Shown here one piece after another: positions 51,699 to 60,945 of a DNA stretch of 64,000 bases; position 1 is the first letter of the stretch; every line of letters starts with the position of its first letter. The notes beneath the pieces are model-generated. The model ran no database searches and was not told the DNA's origin. It was given only the letters and a program-made list of their open reading frames with translations. A program made the translations under genes and the position numbers. Source of the stretch: Lactococcus hircilactis (GTDB taxonomy: Bacteria > Bacillota > Bacilli > Lactobacillales > Streptococcaceae); contig NZ_WITJ01000001.1 of the NCBI RefSeq assembly GCF_009601015.1, forward strand, positions 62,001-126,000. Direction: 5' to 3'.

Positions 51699-52655
51699 TT
51701 AATTTTCCTCCTTGTTATTGCCGGTTAAGGCAAAAAATACTTCATCAAGACTTGGCTGTTTGACAGAAGTTTCTGTCAATTCAATGGCTGCATCTTTCAG
51801 CGCAATCAAAACATCTGTCAATTTATCTGTGTTGTGCATTGGTGCACTCAATCGTGTATTATCTTGAATCTGCACTGTTGCCTGAAGTTCATTTTCAATA
51901 ATTTTTGTCGCCTGCTCCACTTGGTCAGACTTTTTTAGCGTCAGTTGCAAGCTAGCACTTCCTACGGATTTTTTTAATCCTTCTGGCGTGTCATTAGCAA
52001 CCACTTTTCCATTATCAATGACGACAATCTGGTCAGCAAGTTGATCAGCTTCGTCCAGATATTGTGTCGTAAGAAGTACTGTCGACCCATTTGCCACTAA
52101 TCTTCTAATCGTATCCCACATTTGTGTACGTGTCCGAGGATCAAGCCCTGTCGTTGGCTCATCCAAAAAAATCAATGGTGGATTACTAATCAAACTCGCT
52201 GCCAAATCGAGACGACGTCGCATTCCACCTGAAAAATTTGCAAGTGATTTTTTCGCCGCATCTGTCAGCCCGAATTCTTCTAATAGATCGGCTGTTTTTT
52301 GCTTGGCTGCTGCGTGTGAAAGGCCATGAAGTCGGGCAAAAATTCGAAGGTTTTCTTGTGCTGAGAGACTTTCATCAATTGAAGCAAATTGCCCTGTCAG
52401 TCCAATCAACTGACGAACCTTTTGCGCTTCTTTTTGAATGTCATACCCAAAAATTTTAGCCGTCCCTCCGTTTGGCTTTGATAATGTCGCAAGCATATTT
52501 ATTGTCGTCGTCTTGCCAGCTCCGTTTGGTCCAAGAACGCCACAAATTGTTCCTGTTTTAATCTTCAAATCCACACCATCTACTGCATGATGATTTCCAA
52601 AAATCTTTACCAATCCCTGTGCCTCAACAGCGAGAACTTCATTTTTTGTTGTCAT
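51699..52655 (-). CDS. ABC exporter ATPase, DrrA-like
   Basis: The 318-residue protein has Walker A GPNGAGKTT, signature FSGGMRRRLDLA, Walker B LIFLDEPTTGLDP and the DrrA-type C-terminal extension (after about residue 225) ending PSLDEVFFALTG. It energises the permease downstream. Four TTAAC-type operators lie between its start and the divergent TetR gene, so TetR represses it until a ligand is present. Confidence 0.92.
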   Translation of the reverse strand: MTTKNEVLAVEAQGLVKIFGNHHAVDGVDLKIKTGTICGVLGPNGAGKTTTINMLATLSKPNGGTAKIFGYDIQKEAQKVRQLIGLTGQFASIDESLSAQENLRIFARLHGLSHAAAKQKTADLLEEFGLTDAAKKSLANFSGGMRRRLDLAASLISNPPLIFLDEPTTGLDPRTRTQMWDTIRRLVANGSTVLLTTQYLDEADQLADQIVVIDNGKVVANDTPEGLKKSVGSASLQLTLKKSDQVEQATKIIENELQATVQIQDNTRLSAPMHNTDKLTDVLIALKDAAIELTETSVKQPSLDEVFFALTGNNKEEN

Positions 52656-52667
52656 ATTTTATTCTCC

Positions 52668-52826
52668 TTAACATTGTTAAATTTATTTACAAAAATCAGT
52701 TTAACACTGTTAATTGAAATTGTCAAGTAAAAATTTAACGTTGTTAAATAAAAAAATAAATATTGATAAAAAGGCACTGTTCAATTCAATGAACAGTGTT
52801 AAATTTAAACAAAACCGTGTTATAAT
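52668..52826. promoter_or_regulatory. Divergent control region with repeated TetR operators
   Basis: TTAACATTGTTAA (52668), TTAACACTGTTAA (52701) and TTAACGTTGTTAA (52735) are near-palindromes of one consensus, TTAACNNTGTTAA; AACAGTGTTAA (52792) is a partial fourth. CACTGTTCA/TGAACAGTG forms a further dyad. TATAAT at 52821-52826 is the -10 of the TetR gene. Confidence 0.85.
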
Positions 52827-52832
52827 AGACTT

Positions 52833-53492
52833 ATGGAAAAAATAGAATTTAGCAAACGTCAGCTAGAAATCATCCAGGCAGCCATCGAATTACTTGATGA
52901 AAAAGGATACAATGAGCTTTCTTTACGTGATATTGCAAAAAAATTGGACGTCAAAGCTCCAGCTATTTATTGGCATTTTAAAAGTAAAGCGCTTCTTGTT
53001 GATTACATTGCGGAGTATCTTTTACAACAGACACTGGGTAATTTAAAAATTCGTCAAAACGATGAAAAATGGCAAGACTGGCTCAAAGAAAATATATTAG
53101 AGCTGCGCAATGCGATGTTATCAGTTCGTGATGGAGGTCGGATTATCACTGGCGCACATTTTTATCCAGCGGTGACGCTTGCATATCTGATTGAATATTG
53201 TCTTGTCTCTCTTCGCTCGGCTGGAATCTCTAATAAAAGCTCTCGCACGATTGTGATGACTGCGATTCATTATACATTTGGACATGTCATTGAGGAGCAA
53301 TCAGGTACTGACACACTTGACTCTGACATACCAACCGATTCATTTTTTATTTTTGGAAGTTTACCAAATCTTATCGAGATTTCAGACCCGACAATCACTG
53401 AAAATACACTCTCTAACGAAAATGAATTTCTTTGTGGCTTGCAATTAATTCTTGATGGTGCAAAATCAATAATATCCAATCAGAAAAATTAA
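52833..53492 (+). CDS. TetR-family repressor, probably leaderless mRNA
   Basis: The 219-residue protein has the TetR HTH (AAIELLDEKGYNELSLRDIAKKLDVKAPAIYWHFKSKALL) and a TetR_C-like ligand domain, closest to Tet repressors of the TetR(class) type. No Shine-Dalgarno is seen: the -10 TATAAT ends 6 bases before the ATG, so transcription would begin at the ATG itself. It likely represses the divergent exporter and itself through the TTAAC sites. Confidence 0.9.
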   Translation: MEKIEFSKRQLEIIQAAIELLDEKGYNELSLRDIAKKLDVKAPAIYWHFKSKALLVDYIAEYLLQQTLGNLKIRQNDEKWQDWLKENILELRNAMLSVRDGGRIITGAHFYPAVTLAYLIEYCLVSLRSAGISNKSSRTIVMTAIHYTFGHVIEEQSGTDTLDSDIPTDSFFIFGSLPNLIEISDPTITENTLSNENEFLCGLQLILDGAKSIISNQKN

Positions 53493-53835
53493 AAATTATC
53501 ATCCTTATCCCTGAATTAGAACAAACGACAACTTCGTATCTTCTGAAAAAAATATTTGAGAGAAAAAATTTGGACATGACGAGTGCAATCAACTCGTTTT
53601 TGGAAAAACGGTTGAGGAAAATTGCGTAAAAAAAGACCATAAAAAGGTCTTTTTTGTGTAAATCTGTTTCTTGCATTGTTTGTGGACAAGAGAGAGCAAT
53701 GATGTCATTATTAAGGATAAAGGCAGTACAGGTTATGGCACAACCTACACAGATGGTAAGATTTAATCCTTGATTACGAAGAAATTTAAGTTCTTGAAAA
53801 AGTTAAAAAGCTAGAAAATGTTTAAAATTCACACA
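53493..53835. other. Gap with coding remnants and terminator
   Basis: On the plus strand a frame without start, KIIILIPELEQTTTSYLLKK continuing IFERKNLDMTSAINSFLEKR and ending RKIA, precedes the terminator and may be the relic of a lost gene. Further on, GSTGYGTTYTDGK (about 53727-53765) also looks like a fragment. I see nothing intact. Confidence 0.4.
53629..53656 (+). terminator. Terminator of the TetR transcript
   Basis: AAAAGACC and GGTCTTTT pair around 7 bases, with T6 after. Confidence 0.8.
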
Positions 53836-54108
53836 TTAATAAGAACGTTTCGTTTGATAATCTTCTGATTTTACGACGCTGATGATAATTTTTTTATGAT
53901 TTTTGGCGTGTTGTCCATAAGTAATCATTAGCCATGAAAGGACAAATAAGCTTAACGAAAATTTTGCAAGTCCATTAGAGAGAAGAAAGTCTTGACTTGT
54001 AAATAAATACATTGAACTGAAAGCTAATATAAAAGATACGATGAATAAAATAAGTCCCAAATTTTCAAATTTAAATCTTTTTTTGATTTTAACGTTTTTT
54101 AATTTCAT
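53836..54108 (-). CDS. Small two-helix membrane protein
   Basis: The 90-residue protein has a basic N-terminus (KLKNVKIKKRFKFE), two transmembrane helices and a basic tail. GGAG lies about 7 bases before the ATG. No family recognised. Confidence 0.5.
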   Translation of the reverse strand: MKLKNVKIKKRFKFENLGLILFIVSFILAFSSMYLFTSQDFLLSNGLAKFSLSLFVLSWLMITYGQHAKNHKKIIISVVKSEDYQTKRSY

Positions 54109-54264
54109 AAGTCACTCCTTTTATTGATTTTTTCTATATTATATCGCTATTTTTTTTATTTGTCAAGAGAATTATCGTTTTATTCTATATTTTTTTAAAA
54201 ATAAAAAGAATAGAAGTTTAACTCTGCTCTTTTTATTGTTGCACTTCATGATGAAAAAAATTTA

Positions 54265-56586
54265 CTATTTAAGCTTAAATACCAGTGGCACTCCTGCAGT
54301 CAATTGTTCTTCTTTTCCGTAAACAAAAATGCGAAGTTTTTGATCTGAAGTGACTTGACCTTTATTATCGAAAAGATCGATATTCAAAACGGCACCGTGA
54401 AATTTTTGAGTAAATTTTAAAGCTGTCCAATTTTGGGGCATGGTCGGAGCGATTGAAAAATATCCATCTCGAAAATCAACGCCAGCAAATTCATTTTGAA
54501 TGACTTCTAATGTTTCTCCCATTACTCCGATATGAACACCTTCAGCAGTGGTTCCTCCTTGAATATCATAGTAGTCTGATCCAATTGCTACGATCAAATC
54601 ATCTAAAGCGGCTTGTGTTTCTCCGAGTTGTACGGCAATGCCTCCAAAAACAGGACGTGAAGTCGTAGAACCGTGAACTGTACAGGAGAGATAATAATCA
54701 CGATTGATGGTTAACCAATTTTCTGGTAGTGTGTATCCAAGTTGTTCTACGAGTTCTTTTGTTTTATGTTTTCCTAAATTGTAGAGAATCATCAATAAAT
54801 CTGCTTGTTTAACCACTTTAAAGCAATCAGGGGAATAGCCGTTTGCTTTGAGGATGCGATCAAGTCGATGGATATCTCCATATTTCTTTTTGTAAGCATC
54901 AAAATCGACATCGTCAAGTTTGAAAAATCCATCATATTGCTCAATTACACCATTTTCATCAATATTTAAATATAATTGATGTGCTACTTCTTGTGCTTTA
55001 TCAAGCTGAGTTTTTCCAAGTGCTGAGAGATCAAATCCCTTTTCTCTTAGTTCAAAAAGCCAATTTAATTGCCAAACGACCATCAGATTAGTATAAGCAT
55101 TATCCCTGATTCCACCAGCTTGTCCTGGATATGCTTCGTGGTATTCGTCTGGTCCCATCACACCTGTGATGTGAAATCTTCCATCTTTTCCAAGTTGCGC
55201 TTTATTTAGCCAAAATTTGGTCGTTTCGATAAGTAACTCTAGCCCCCCTTCCTTAAGAATCGTATTATCGTTTGTCAATTGAATATAAATCCAGAGATTA
55301 TAAACAATGGCAAGAGACACATGACGCTGTCTGCGGGAATGATCTGGCTCCCACTCTTTATTCACTGGGTTGAGATGAACAAACTGAGATTGTTCATCCC
55401 CAATCATCGCTGATTGCCAAGGAAACATTGCTCCTGTTTCATCATCAATTTTGGCATTTGCTTTGGCAGCATCTATTCTTCTAATGCGATATAAAAGGAG
55501 GTCACGCGCAGTTTTCGGCTCATTTGCTGCAAAATAAGGTAAAACAAAAATTTCATCCCAAAAAATATGGCCGCGATAGCCTTCTCCAGTTAATGCACGA
55601 GAACCAATCGAAGCATCCAGATATTGGTTTGCTTCATGTTGTGCGGCTTGTCGGATGTGGAAAATATTCATTCGTGTCATGAGTTGAAGATCTTTGTGAT
55701 CAGATTTTATTTTAATGTCTGCTTCTCTCCACACTTTTTCCCAATAATTTGAACGATGCGTTTGAATGGAAGATAAGTTTGCGTTTTTTATTTCATTTTT
55801 TACGAAAAGTAATGGATTTTTTGTTTCGTAACTTGTCGCAATCACAATTACTTTTTCAAAGGAGAGTGGTGTACTTTTTTCTAAGTGAAAAGTTCCAGAT
55901 TCAATGATTGTTTCAGGATTTTCTGAGTCAATTTGTCTGAGTTCTTGTCCTGAGACCACTGTTTTTGCACTTAAGACCAGATCAATTTTTGTTGATCGTG
56001 TTTTTGCAATTAAGGTTTTATTTTCAGTTGATACTACTTCAAATTCTTTGCTATCAAAAGCGCGATAGCGCTCAACATTTTGATTGAGAACCGTGCCATC
56101 AATCCTACTTTCTATTCTTATCTTTGCAGGAAAATCAGATGTGATGGTTCCGCTAAATCCAATCTGGTGAAAGTTCACTGGATCTACTTCTTTTATTGTT
56201 GATAGAATTAACTGACCTTTTTCTAATTGTACCGTATAGCAGTCTTTTTGTTGTCCTTTTTTTAAATCTATTTCACTTTTTCTTTGCGTCGTTTGTGTTG
56301 AAAAATCAATGCATTGATCGTCAATAAAAATTTTTATTAATTGAGGGTTGGGAAGATTGACCATGTCTTCATTTTCAACATCGTGTGTTTCTACTGTGGT
56401 ATGTGTGCGGTTAAAAATACCAGCCACATAAAGTCCTGGGTAGTGATCTGTTGAGCATGACGACCAAACTGGTGCACCACGCCACCCCAGATATCCATTT
56501 CCTAAAGTCATTAATGATTCTTGAGCATACGATCGTTTTGCTGTTTCAAGTTGATTAAATTTGATGGCCCAATCTGTATTTGACAT
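54265..56586 (-). CDS. trePP: Trehalose 6-phosphate phosphorylase (GH65)
   Basis: The 773-residue protein belongs to glycoside hydrolase family 65: ESLMTLGNGYLGWRGAP at the start, GEGYRGHIFWDEIFVLP and the catalytic-acid region ITGVMGPDEYHE. In Lactococcus TrePP cleaves trehalose 6-phosphate with phosphate into glucose 6-phosphate and beta-glucose 1-phosphate. It follows the trehalose PTS gene, so imported trehalose 6-phosphate is its substrate. The beta-phosphoglucomutase needed next is not in the window. Confidence 0.9.
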   Translation of the reverse strand: MSNTDWAIKFNQLETAKRSYAQESLMTLGNGYLGWRGAPVWSSCSTDHYPGLYVAGIFNRTHTTVETHDVENEDMVNLPNPQLIKIFIDDQCIDFSTQTTQRKSEIDLKKGQQKDCYTVQLEKGQLILSTIKEVDPVNFHQIGFSGTITSDFPAKIRIESRIDGTVLNQNVERYRAFDSKEFEVVSTENKTLIAKTRSTKIDLVLSAKTVVSGQELRQIDSENPETIIESGTFHLEKSTPLSFEKVIVIATSYETKNPLLFVKNEIKNANLSSIQTHRSNYWEKVWREADIKIKSDHKDLQLMTRMNIFHIRQAAQHEANQYLDASIGSRALTGEGYRGHIFWDEIFVLPYFAANEPKTARDLLLYRIRRIDAAKANAKIDDETGAMFPWQSAMIGDEQSQFVHLNPVNKEWEPDHSRRQRHVSLAIVYNLWIYIQLTNDNTILKEGGLELLIETTKFWLNKAQLGKDGRFHITGVMGPDEYHEAYPGQAGGIRDNAYTNLMVVWQLNWLFELREKGFDLSALGKTQLDKAQEVAHQLYLNIDENGVIEQYDGFFKLDDVDFDAYKKKYGDIHRLDRILKANGYSPDCFKVVKQADLLMILYNLGKHKTKELVEQLGYTLPENWLTINRDYYLSCTVHGSTTSRPVFGGIAVQLGETQAALDDLIVAIGSDYYDIQGGTTAEGVHIGVMGETLEVIQNEFAGVDFRDGYFSIAPTMPQNWTALKFTQKFHGAVLNIDLFDNKGQVTSDQKLRIFVYGKEEQLTAGVPLVFKLK

Positions 56587-56686
56587 TCGTCGTCCTTTCT
56601 TTGAGGTAGATTTTTTGTTGTTTCGCGCTACGATTTTAAAAAGAAACTAGAACGAGTTCGCTCTAGCTTCTTTAGTGATAAGAAGC

Positions 56687-58330
56687 TTATTGGACGGCAT
56701 CTTTAAATGCATTTTTCTTTTCAACACCCGCACCCATGACATCTGAATCTTTATAGCCAAACATCCAAACAAGAACAAAGGCTACAATGATACAAATCAC
56801 AGTTGCAATCCAGAAAATCGTCAAATTACTCATGCCTAAAAATTGATGGGGAACAACTTTTACACCATTAATGATTTTTCCATCCATTGGATTTGAAATG
56901 AAACTAGGAAAACCAATCAACGAACCTGAGAACCCGTACATTTGAAGTCCCATAAATCCACCAACAGCAGCTCCGACAGCGGCGCCAATTGAACTCATGA
57001 TAAAAACTTTGATGTATTTCAAGTTGATTCCATAAATTGCAGGTTCAGTGACTCCCATCAGTGCTGACAAGGAAGCTGGAAGTGCTAATCCTTTCATATC
57101 TGCCTTTTTCGTTTTGAAGAATACTGCAAGCGCTCCTGCACCTTGAGCAAGCATGGTAAAGCTAACAATCATGTTAATGTTAGATTGACCTGTTGAGGCA
57201 AGTTGGAGGGTTAAAATTGGGATGATCAACCAATGCAAACCAAAAATAACAAGACATTGATAAAGTCCACCAATGATAAGTGCTGCGATACCAAGTTGAA
57301 TGAGATTATCTCCATTTCCAATCAACGTTGTGACAATATTTCCTAAAACTCCACCAATCAAATTCATGATTGGACCTACGGCTACCATGACGGCAATTAA
57401 AGTCACAAAGAAAGTGATCATAGGTTCAAAAATTGGACGAAGGGCAACGTGGAGATGTTTGTGAAGCCATTTTCCAAGGGGCGCTGCGATTGCTGTGGCA
57501 CAGATCGCTGGAAAAATTGTGTAAGCATAGGAAGGGTATCCTGTTGGATCAGGAAATGCGATCGGAATTCCAAATATGGTTGAAGTAAAATGGACACCCA
57601 AAACATTATGAAGTGTGGGCTGAGTGAAATTTGTATAGGTAACGCCTTTATGAACCACTGTTGTCACGGTATTAATTGCTCCGCGAAGGTTGGGATCAAG
57701 AAATACAGCCATGACTGCAGCGACAACATATTCGTTTGCTTTGAGTTGTTTTGCAGCTGAAAATCCGACAAGGACAGGTAAGAAATAAAATGGAGCCATT
57801 GCTGCTGTGGTAATGATAATAAAGGTTGATCCATTCGGATTCAGTAAGTGTGCATTCATCGCAGCAGGGAAAATCATACTTCCAACAGGCTGTTGTTTGA
57901 ATAAATTGGCGAGTCCGTTAATCATTCCGCCAGAAGCTAAAAGTCCGATAATTGGAATCATAGATCCTGTAATTGTTCCAATAATTACTTGAAAGGCGTG
58001 AACGAATGGATTTTTACTTTGGTTACCTTGTGTTTCTCCAATCGCTTCTTGGGTTGCGGCGTCGTCAACAACGCGATTTCCGAGTTGCAAAACGACTTCG
58101 TCATAGATGTCTTCGACCGTTTGACCGATAACGACTTGATATTGATTCAGTCCTTGGTTGTAAACGGCACCTGCAACGCCTTTGATGGCTTCCACTTTTT
58201 CGTTGTCCGCTTTATCTTTATCTTTCAATGTAAAACGAAGTCGCGTGATGCAGTGGATGACTTTTATGATGTTCTCATCTCCGCCAACTGCAGCGATGAT
58301 GTCTGATGCCATTTGGGAATAATTGGCCAT
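56687..58330 (-). CDS. treB: Trehalose-type PTS EIIBC component
   Basis: The 547-residue protein has an N-terminal EIIB domain with the phospho-Cys site VIHCITRLRFTL and a membrane EIIC domain of about ten helices (glucose/sucrose family). It imports and phosphorylates the sugar using the EIIA gene upstream. Followed by trePP and controlled by treR next door, the substrate is trehalose. Confidence 0.9.
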   Translation of the reverse strand: MANYSQMASDIIAAVGGDENIIKVIHCITRLRFTLKDKDKADNEKVEAIKGVAGAVYNQGLNQYQVVIGQTVEDIYDEVVLQLGNRVVDDAATQEAIGETQGNQSKNPFVHAFQVIIGTITGSMIPIIGLLASGGMINGLANLFKQQPVGSMIFPAAMNAHLLNPNGSTFIIITTAAMAPFYFLPVLVGFSAAKQLKANEYVVAAVMAVFLDPNLRGAINTVTTVVHKGVTYTNFTQPTLHNVLGVHFTSTIFGIPIAFPDPTGYPSYAYTIFPAICATAIAAPLGKWLHKHLHVALRPIFEPMITFFVTLIAVMVAVGPIMNLIGGVLGNIVTTLIGNGDNLIQLGIAALIIGGLYQCLVIFGLHWLIIPILTLQLASTGQSNINMIVSFTMLAQGAGALAVFFKTKKADMKGLALPASLSALMGVTEPAIYGINLKYIKVFIMSSIGAAVGAAVGGFMGLQMYGFSGSLIGFPSFISNPMDGKIINGVKVVPHQFLGMSNLTIFWIATVICIIVAFVLVWMFGYKDSDVMGAGVEKKNAFKDAVQ

Positions 58331-58399
58331 GTGTTTCCTCCTTACTCAACGGGTGAGTTTTGTTAATAATAATAATGGTGGTGAGAATTTCCTATTTTC

Positions 58400-58885
58400 T
58401 CATTTGACTTGTGCGCTTCCAATATCAGCACCAGCGGTTGTCGTGCCTTTTTTCACTTCAAAATTTCCAAGTTTGTCTTGAGTGTTTGTGAAGACGATCA
58501 TTGTCGTTTGAGATAATCCTGCCTTCTTTACTTGATCCCAATCGACGTGTCCAATTTCTTGACCGCCGTCAACAATGTCGCCCTCTTTCACTTTGAACGT
58601 AAATGGTGCACCGTTTAGAGAGACGGTGTCAATCCCAACGTGAAGGAGCACCTCAAGTCCGTCAGCTCTGACAAAACCAAGCGCGTGTCCTTGGACAAGT
58701 GATACTTTTGCTGAAACGGGTGCGAATAATTGATTTCCAGTAGGTTCAACAGCATAGCCATCACCCATCATTTTTTTTGAGAAAACAGGATCTGCAACCT
58801 CTGAAATGGAGATGATTTCGCCACTGAGTGGAGCATACAAGTGGGAATCTTCTTTTAAATTTTTCTTTTTACTAAAACCAAACAT
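58400..58885 (-). CDS. PTS EIIA, glucose (Crr) type
   Basis: The 161-residue protein has the EIIA-Glc signature LEVLLHVGIDTVSLNG with the phospho-His, and the start LYAPLSGEIISI. It passes phosphate from HPr to the EIIBC component encoded downstream. It is the first gene of the trehalose operon, divergent from treR. Confidence 0.92.
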   Translation of the reverse strand: MFGFSKKKNLKEDSHLYAPLSGEIISISEVADPVFSKKMMGDGYAVEPTGNQLFAPVSAKVSLVQGHALGFVRADGLEVLLHVGIDTVSLNGAPFTFKVKEGDIVDGGQEIGHVDWDQVKKAGLSQTTMIVFTNTQDKLGNFEVKKGTTTAGADIGSAQVK

Positions 58886-58953
58886 GTGATAAATCCTTTC
58901 TTTTTTTGATGTGTTGTATGTTTTGTTTTACAATCAGGTGCTTTTCCCCCTTA

Positions 58954-59039
58954 CTTGTACATACAAGTTTGAAACTAAGATAAGTTTAACACATGAAACC
59001 GTTTTCGTCGAGTCTTAACTTATTTTTTTTTGATATAAT
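58954..59039. promoter_or_regulatory. treR/PTS divergent control region
   Basis: CTTGTACATACAAG (58954-58967) is a TreR-type operator palindrome. ATGAAACCGTTTTCGT (58993-59008) resembles a cre site with two mismatches. TATAAT (59034-59039) is the treR -10. Confidence 0.7.
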
Positions 59040-59045
59040 GGATTT

Positions 59046-59762
59046 ATGAAAAAATATGAAGTGATTTTACAAGATTTAGAAAAAAAGATTTTTGATGAAG
59101 TTTACACAGAAAATACATTACTTCCCAGCGAAAATGAATTGTCAGCGCATTATCATGCGTCGCGCGCTACAGTGCGTCAAGCACTAAAAATTCTTGCGGA
59201 TAATGGGATGATTCAACGCAGGCACGGCTATGGGAGTCTTGTGATTCCACACAAAAAGTTACTCTTTCCTGTGACGGGTTTAATTTCCTACAAAGAATTG
59301 CAGCAGTCTTTGCAATTTGAAAGTCAAACAGAAGTTTTAAAATTTGAGAAAAAAAAAGTGGATGCCGCGTTGTCAGTACTGACAGCATTTCCAATTGGGA
59401 CAGAAATTTTTCATATTTTGCGACGGCGTAAAATTGATGGAAAGTTTGCCATCTTGGATCGCGATTTTTTTAGGGCAGATCTTGCACATGGTTTGACGCT
59501 TGAACAAGCTTGCGATTCAGTTTATGAGTATTTGGAACGGGACTTAAATTTAGACATTGCTTATGCTCAAAAATCGATTACAATTGATCTTGTCAGCGCT
59601 GACGATATGAATTTTCTTGATTTAAATCCACATGATCGCCACATCGTTTCCGTGGTGTCCCATGTTTCTCTTGCAGATAATACGCTTTTTCAATTCACGC
59701 AAAGTCATCATCAGGTGGATAAATTTAGATTTTCAGAATTTGCACGACGACAAAAACATTGA
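59046..59762 (+). CDS. treR: GntR/UTRA-family trehalose operon regulator
   Basis: The 238-residue protein has a GntR winged helix (LLPSENELSAHYHASRATVRQALKILADNGMIQRRHGYGSLV) and a UTRA effector domain. TreR binds trehalose 6-phosphate and leaves its operator. As with the other TetR gene, the -10 TATAAT ends 6 bases before the ATG, which suggests a leaderless message. The palindrome occurs at 59371-59384 (LSVLT), and a variant at 59592-59603 (VSAD). Confidence 0.92.
   Translation: MKKYEVILQDLEKKIFDEVYTENTLLPSENELSAHYHASRATVRQALKILADNGMIQRRHGYGSLVIPHKKLLFPVTGLISYKELQQSLQFESQTEVLKFEKKKVDAALSVLTAFPIGTEIFHILRRRKIDGKFAILDRDFFRADLAHGLTLEQACDSVYEYLERDLNLDIAYAQKSITIDLVSADDMNFLDLNPHDRHIVSVVSHVSLADNTLFQFTQSHHQVDKFRFSEFARRQKH
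59371..59384. repeat. Palindrome copy inside treR
   Basis: Exact 14-base core, encoding LSVLTA. Confidence 0.9.
59592..59603. repeat. Variant palindrome (CGCT centre) inside treR
   Basis: GTCAGCGCTGAC, encoding VSAD, a second related site in the same gene. Confidence 0.6.
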
Positions 59763-59800
59763 GCGTGATTCCTCACTTGACAAAAAAAGAAAGACACATC

Positions 59801-60898
59801 ATGATGAAAAAATTGGGACTATTGGGGTTGACCTTACTTACGGCTTTGTCATTAAGCGCCTGTCAAAGCAACTCCACACAAAAATCAGCCGCATCACTCA
59901 CAGCTTCAAAAACAACGGAACAAAGCACATCTTCTGCTCCATCACACGCATCAACGTCTTCGTCAGCAGTCACAACAACTGATGAAACGCCTGATGCCAT
60001 TTTAAAACGCTTGATCACTTACACAAATGAAAAATCAGCTGGACCGACACAAAATTATTATTGGAATAATGGAAAAGCACATTTATCTGGATTTGAGACG
60101 ATGAAACCAGCAGATTATCATTTTGCGGCAGATGAAAAAGGCCGCTCAGGAATTGCCCGCGCAGTCTTGACTTTTTCTGAATTTGAAGCGTCAAAAGGTG
60201 CGCGTCAAGGGACACCACTCGATCCTCCTGCGTGGCCCAAAAATTCAATGACGAGCATTCATTTTGGACTGACCAATCGGACGTATCATGGCTTTTTGTA
60301 TAATCGCAGTCATTCCATTGCTGACAGTCTTTTAGGCAAATTTTCTTATCGTTCACAGTACAATTTTACAACAGGAACGCGCAGTCAAAATGTAGGGGCT
60401 GACCAAAATGGCGGTATGCGTGCGGCTGAAGAACTTGCAGAAAATTATTGGAAAACGCATGAAAATAGTGATCAAACCATTCAATATCAAACTACACCAC
60501 TTTATAATGGCAGTGAAACCATTCCGCGTGGCTCCGTCGTTGATGAAAAATCCTCTGATGGTAAACTTGATGTTGAAATTGTTGTCATTAATGATGCAGA
60601 AGGCGTTTCCATTGATTACAATGATGGCAATGAAAAAACTGGAACAGCTGAACCTTCAAAAGCACCTGAAACCACACAATCGTCCTCAAGTGTTGCTACA
60701 CAAGATTCTAGCGATAACAGCGCTCCAGCAACTGCCAACGGCTGGACTACTGCCGCACAAGGCATGGTTTTTGTCAGTAAGAGCAATAAGTATTACACTG
60801 CTGTAGTGAATCCGTCAAATTATCAGTACGTCTCCCTCACCAAGGCACAAGAAATGAACGCAAATCAAGGGCGCAGCAACGCTTACGCTAAAAATTGA
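59801..60898 (+). CDS. Lipoprotein DNA/RNA non-specific endonuclease (NRSH type)
   Basis: The 365-residue protein has a lipoprotein signal peptide (LLTALSLSAC, Cys at residue 21), a Ser/Thr-rich linker, and then a non-specific endonuclease domain. GRSGIARAVLTFSEFEASKG and DPPAWP lead to the catalytic motif YNRSHSIADSL (residues 167-177) and the metal-ligand region TGTRSQNVGADQNGG. Streptococcal secreted nucleases share the NRSH form of the DRGH motif. A second Ser-rich linker and a short C-terminal domain follow. It probably degrades extracellular DNA at the membrane, for nutrition or DNA uptake. The start ATG at 59801 is 38 bases after treR and lacks a clear promoter. Confidence 0.78.
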   Translation: MMKKLGLLGLTLLTALSLSACQSNSTQKSAASLTASKTTEQSTSSAPSHASTSSSAVTTTDETPDAILKRLITYTNEKSAGPTQNYYWNNGKAHLSGFETMKPADYHFAADEKGRSGIARAVLTFSEFEASKGARQGTPLDPPAWPKNSMTSIHFGLTNRTYHGFLYNRSHSIADSLLGKFSYRSQYNFTTGTRSQNVGADQNGGMRAAEELAENYWKTHENSDQTIQYQTTPLYNGSETIPRGSVVDEKSSDGKLDVEIVVINDAEGVSIDYNDGNEKTGTAEPSKAPETTQSSSSVATQDSSDNSAPATANGWTTAAQGMVFVSKSNKYYTAVVNPSNYQYVSLTKAQEMNANQGRSNAYAKN

Positions 60899-60902
60899 AT
60901 GT

Positions 60903-60916
60903 TGTCAGTACTGACA
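60903..60916. repeat. Palindrome copy after the nuclease gene
   Basis: Exact 14-base core in the intergenic space. Confidence 0.9.
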
Positions 60917-60919
60917 GAA

Positions 60920-60945
60920 AAAAAGACATCGTACGATGTCTTTTT
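60920..60945. terminator. Bidirectional terminator between convergent genes
   Basis: AAAAAGACATC and GATGTCTTTTT pair around GTAC. It ends both the nuclease and icd transcripts. Confidence 0.9.

Noticed and set aside
51763-51782. Palindrome TTGACAGAAGTTTCTGTCAA in the DrrA-like gene as another copy of the repeated palindrome
   Set aside because: The centre and arms differ from TGTCAGTACTGACA; it shares only CTGTCA-like halves and is probably chance.
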